Shown here: positions 5,873 to 7,309 of the stretch, in pieces
How positions within the stretch are numbered: the first letter of the stretch is position 1
Layout: each line of letters begins with the position of its first letter
Assembly: GCA_013003145.1 (NCBI GenBank)
Contig: JABDLH010000077.1
Coordinates: 1 to 7,309 of the forward strand
Source: Flavobacteriaceae bacterium
GTDB lineage: Bacteria; Bacteroidota; Bacteroidia; Flavobacteriales; Flavobacteriaceae
Direction: 5' to 3'
DNA: 7,309 bases
The notes under the pieces: generated by a model
The model's input: the letters and a program-made list of their open reading frames with translations, nothing else
The model's database searches: none
Told to the model about the DNA's origin: nothing
Made by a program: the position numbers and the translations under genes

Positions 5873-6697
5873 CTAAACGGCAACCTTACCTTTGATGGCC
5901 GGGTGTGGGTCGTAATCCTGCAGGCTGAAGTCTTCAAACTTAAAATTGAAAATATCCTTGACCTCGGGGTTCAGCACCATTTTAGGTAATGGGCGTGGAT
6001 CCCTGCTCAGTTGTAATTTTATCTGTTCCAGGTGGTTGCTGTAGATGTGGGCATCCCCAAAGGTGTGGATGAAATCCCCGGGTTCCAGGTCGCAGACCTG
6101 GGCCAGCATCAACGTAAGCAAAGCATAGGAGGCGATATTAAATGGAACGCCCAGGAAAATATCAGCGCTGCGCTGGTACAGCTGGCAGGAGAGCCGGCCA
6201 TCAGAGACATATACCTGGAAGAAAGCATGGCAGGGTGGCAGGGCAGCTTTTCCGTCAGCCACATTTTCGGCAAAGGATACCGACGTATCCGGCAGTACCC
6301 CGGGATTCCAGGCCGATACCATCATCCGCCTGCTGTCCGGGTTAGTCTTCAGTGTATGAACCAGGTTTTTGATCTGGTCTATCCCGTCCCCGTTCCAGTC
6401 GCGCCATTGGGCGCCATATACCGGGCCAAGGTCCCCGTTCTCATCGGCCCATTCGTTCCAGATGCGTACCCCGTTCTCCTGCAGGTAGCTGATATTGGTA
6501 TCTCCTTTCAGGAACCACAGTAATTCGTGGATGATCGACTTCAGGTGGAGTTTCTTGGTGGTCACCATCGGGAAGCCCTCGTCGAGCTTAAACCGCATCT
6601 GGTAGCCAAAGACGCTGAGGGTACCCGTACCCGTACGGTCTTGCTTAAAACTTCCATGTTCCAGTACGTGCTTCAGTAGGTCGTGGTATGCTTTCAT
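5873..6697 (-). CDS. thyA: Thymidylate synthase
   Basis: ThyA methylates dUMP to dTMP with 5,10-methylenetetrahydrofolate, releasing dihydrofolate that FolA (encoded in this window) reduces. The 274-residue cytoplasmic protein follows E. coli ThyA closely: [10 protein letters not shown] (19-28) with the phosphate-binding Arg21, [14 protein letters not shown] (55-68), [11 protein letters not shown] (121-131), the catalytic Cys156 in [20 protein letters not shown] (172-183), [10 protein letters not shown] (185-194) and HIYSNH (217-222). Ten extra residues around 137-150 ([10 protein letters not shown]) just before the catalytic cysteine are usual for Bacteroidota ThyA. An upstream in-frame ATG at 6736 would add 13 unconserved residues; the ATG at 6697 (MKAYHDLL) matches the family start. 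It is preceded by a nucleoside transporter gene on the same strand, 152 bp away with no obvious terminator, and followed by egtB. Confidence 0.97.
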   Translation of the reverse strand: MKAYHDLLKHVLEHGSFKQDRTGTGTLSVFGYQMRFKLDEGFPMVTTKKLHLKSIIHELLWFLKGDTNISYLQENGVRIWNEWADENGDLGPVYGAQWRDWNGDGIDQIKNLVHTLKTNPDSRRMMVSAWNPGVLPDTSVSFAENVADGKAALPPCHAFFQVYVSDGRLSCQLYQRSADIFLGVPFNIASYALLTLMLAQVCDLEPGDFIHTFGDAHIYSNHLEQIKLQLSRDPRPLPKMVLNPEVKDIFNFKFEDFSLQDYDPHPAIKGKVAV

Positions 6698-6849
6698 AGG
6701 ATAACGGGTATTAGTGATGTTCAGGTTTGCCGGCATAGGAAGCCGGGCTAACGGGGCTAAAAATAGGGAATAGCAGAGCCTTTTGGGATATATTCCCGGG
6801 CCTAGTTATCAATAATTATTAACGAGTAAGAAGCAGGCTGTATAGTGGC
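6698..6849. other. Intergenic leader between nupC-like gene and thyA
   Basis: This 152-bp gap holds several small symmetric sequences but no hairpin followed by a T-tract on the minus strand, so the transporter gene has no clear terminator. Visible elements are an imperfect 19-base palindrome (6805-6823, core AATAATTATT), a five-base-pair GC stem with a seven-base loop (6730-6746) and two near-copies of GGGCTAA (6745-6751 and 6754-6760). TATTTTTA on the minus strand (6758-6765) is a weak -7 box candidate without a -33 partner. Confidence 0.4.
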
Positions 6850-7309
6850 CTATCCAAGGATCATCCCGGCGATTGTTGCAGATAATAGTGATGCCAGGGT
6901 ACCGCCCAGTACGGCACGCATTCCAAACTCGGAAAGCAATTTCCTTTTACCCGGAGCCAGGGAACCTATCCCCCCGATCTGTATCCCTATAGAAGCAAAA
7001 TTCGCAAAGCCGCAAAGCATATACGTCGCCATGATGATGGATTTACTGTAGGTAAAATGTGTGCCCGAGCTTACATCTTTTAAGGAAGCCAATTGAATGT
7101 AGCCGATAAATTCGCTCGCAGCCAGTTTGATTCCCAGCAGTTGTCCCATCAGCATAATATCTTCTGTATGTACCCCGATCAGCCACATCAGTGGTGAGAA
7201 GACCACGCCGAGGATGGCCTCCAGGGAAAGCTGTTCAAAGGAGGAGTTGCTGGCAATCCAGCCATTCAGTGAGGTCACATCACCAACCCAGCCCAGCATA
7301 CCATTGATC
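6850..7309 (-). CDS. Concentrative nucleoside transporter (NupC/CNT family), C-terminal part
   Basis: This is the C-terminal 152 or so residues of an inner-membrane nucleoside permease; the gene continues beyond the window edge and ends at TAG 6850-6852. CNT proteins import nucleosides with Na+ or H+. The family motif GxKxxxNEFVxY appears as GIKLAASEFIGYIQL, keeping the nucleoside-contacting Glu, with Ser in place of the usual Asn. Further on, CGFANFASIGIQIGGIGSLAP carries the Asn and Ser (FANFAS) that bind the ribose in the Vibrio CNT structure. A last hydrophobic helix (VLGGTLASLLSATIAGMILG) ends the protein. Start, cation-binding N-terminal parts and substrate preference cannot be judged here. 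The location before thyA links nucleoside salvage with thymidylate synthesis, and the absence of a terminator in the gap leaves co-transcription possible. Confidence 0.9.
   Translation of the reverse strand, partial: INGMLGWVGDVTSLNGWIASNSSFEQLSLEAILGVVFSPLMWLIGVHTEDIMLMGQLLGIKLAASEFIGYIQLASLKDVSSGTHFTYSKSIIMATYMLCGFANFASIGIQIGGIGSLAPGKRKLLSEFGMRAVLGGTLASLLSATIAGMILG

Noticed and set aside
6032..6523. A 163-codon plus-strand open frame inside thyA
   Set aside because: It is the antisense shadow of a strongly conserved gene, with low-complexity, unstructured-looking content.
6620..6640. Short tandem repeat of GTACCC
   Set aside because: It lies in thyA and encodes the conserved TGTGT part of the RTGTGTLS motif, so protein constraint explains it.
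6698..6736. ATG at 6736 as thyA start (13 extra residues)
   Set aside because: The added residues do not resemble any ThyA N-terminus, and MKAYHDLL at 6697 aligns with the E. coli start.

Overview
The window looks like a chromosomal, housekeeping-rich stretch from a member of the Bacteroidota, most likely a flavobacterium. The evidence is the type of proteins (Skp/OmpH-like chaperone beside murI, a small '2TM domain' protein, ThyA with the internal insertion usual in this phylum, a one-domain CBM48 protein), the AT-rich leaders with no clear Shine-Dalgarno sequence, and promoter boxes resembling the phylum's TTG / TAnnTTTG pattern. There are no mobile elements, RNA genes or CRISPR arrays. No gap between genes exceeds about 170 bp.

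Layout. (1) 1-1088, + strand: the 3' end of an OmpH/Skp-like periplasmic chaperone gene, a strong intrinsic terminator, then murI (glutamate racemase, peptidoglycan precursor supply). (2) 1092-1978, - strand: a two-gene unit of a 2TM membrane protein followed by folA (dihydrofolate reductase), joined by a one-base TAGTG stop/start overlap and ending 3 bp from the end of murI. (3) 2050-3646, + strand: a class V PLP-dependent enzyme divergent from the 2TM gene, then a stand-alone glycogen-binding (CBM48) protein closed by a strong terminator. (4) 3652-7309, - strand: the 3' part of a concentrative nucleoside transporter gene (nupC family), thyA, egtB and egtD, in that transcriptional order, with gaps of 152, 72 and 16 bp.

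How the genes fit together. Nucleoside uptake, thymidylate synthase and dihydrofolate reductase make a thymidylate/folate neighbourhood: ThyA produces the dihydrofolate that FolA recycles. Inserted in this neighbourhood is a two-gene ergothioneine module: EgtD trimethylates histidine to hercynine and EgtB adds sulfur. The glutamate racemase active-site cysteines, the EgtB iron ligands and the EgtD histidine-binding residues are all present, so these calls are firm. No egtA or egtC lies in the window. The only PLP enzyme nearby, at 2050-3132, belongs to the fold class that contains EgtE, the C-S lyase of the last ergothioneine step, and is the most interesting open question here. A 16-bp inverted repeat just upstream of egtB is a candidate regulatory site. 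Otherwise the region is ordinary, and I did not find a clearly unprecedented system.
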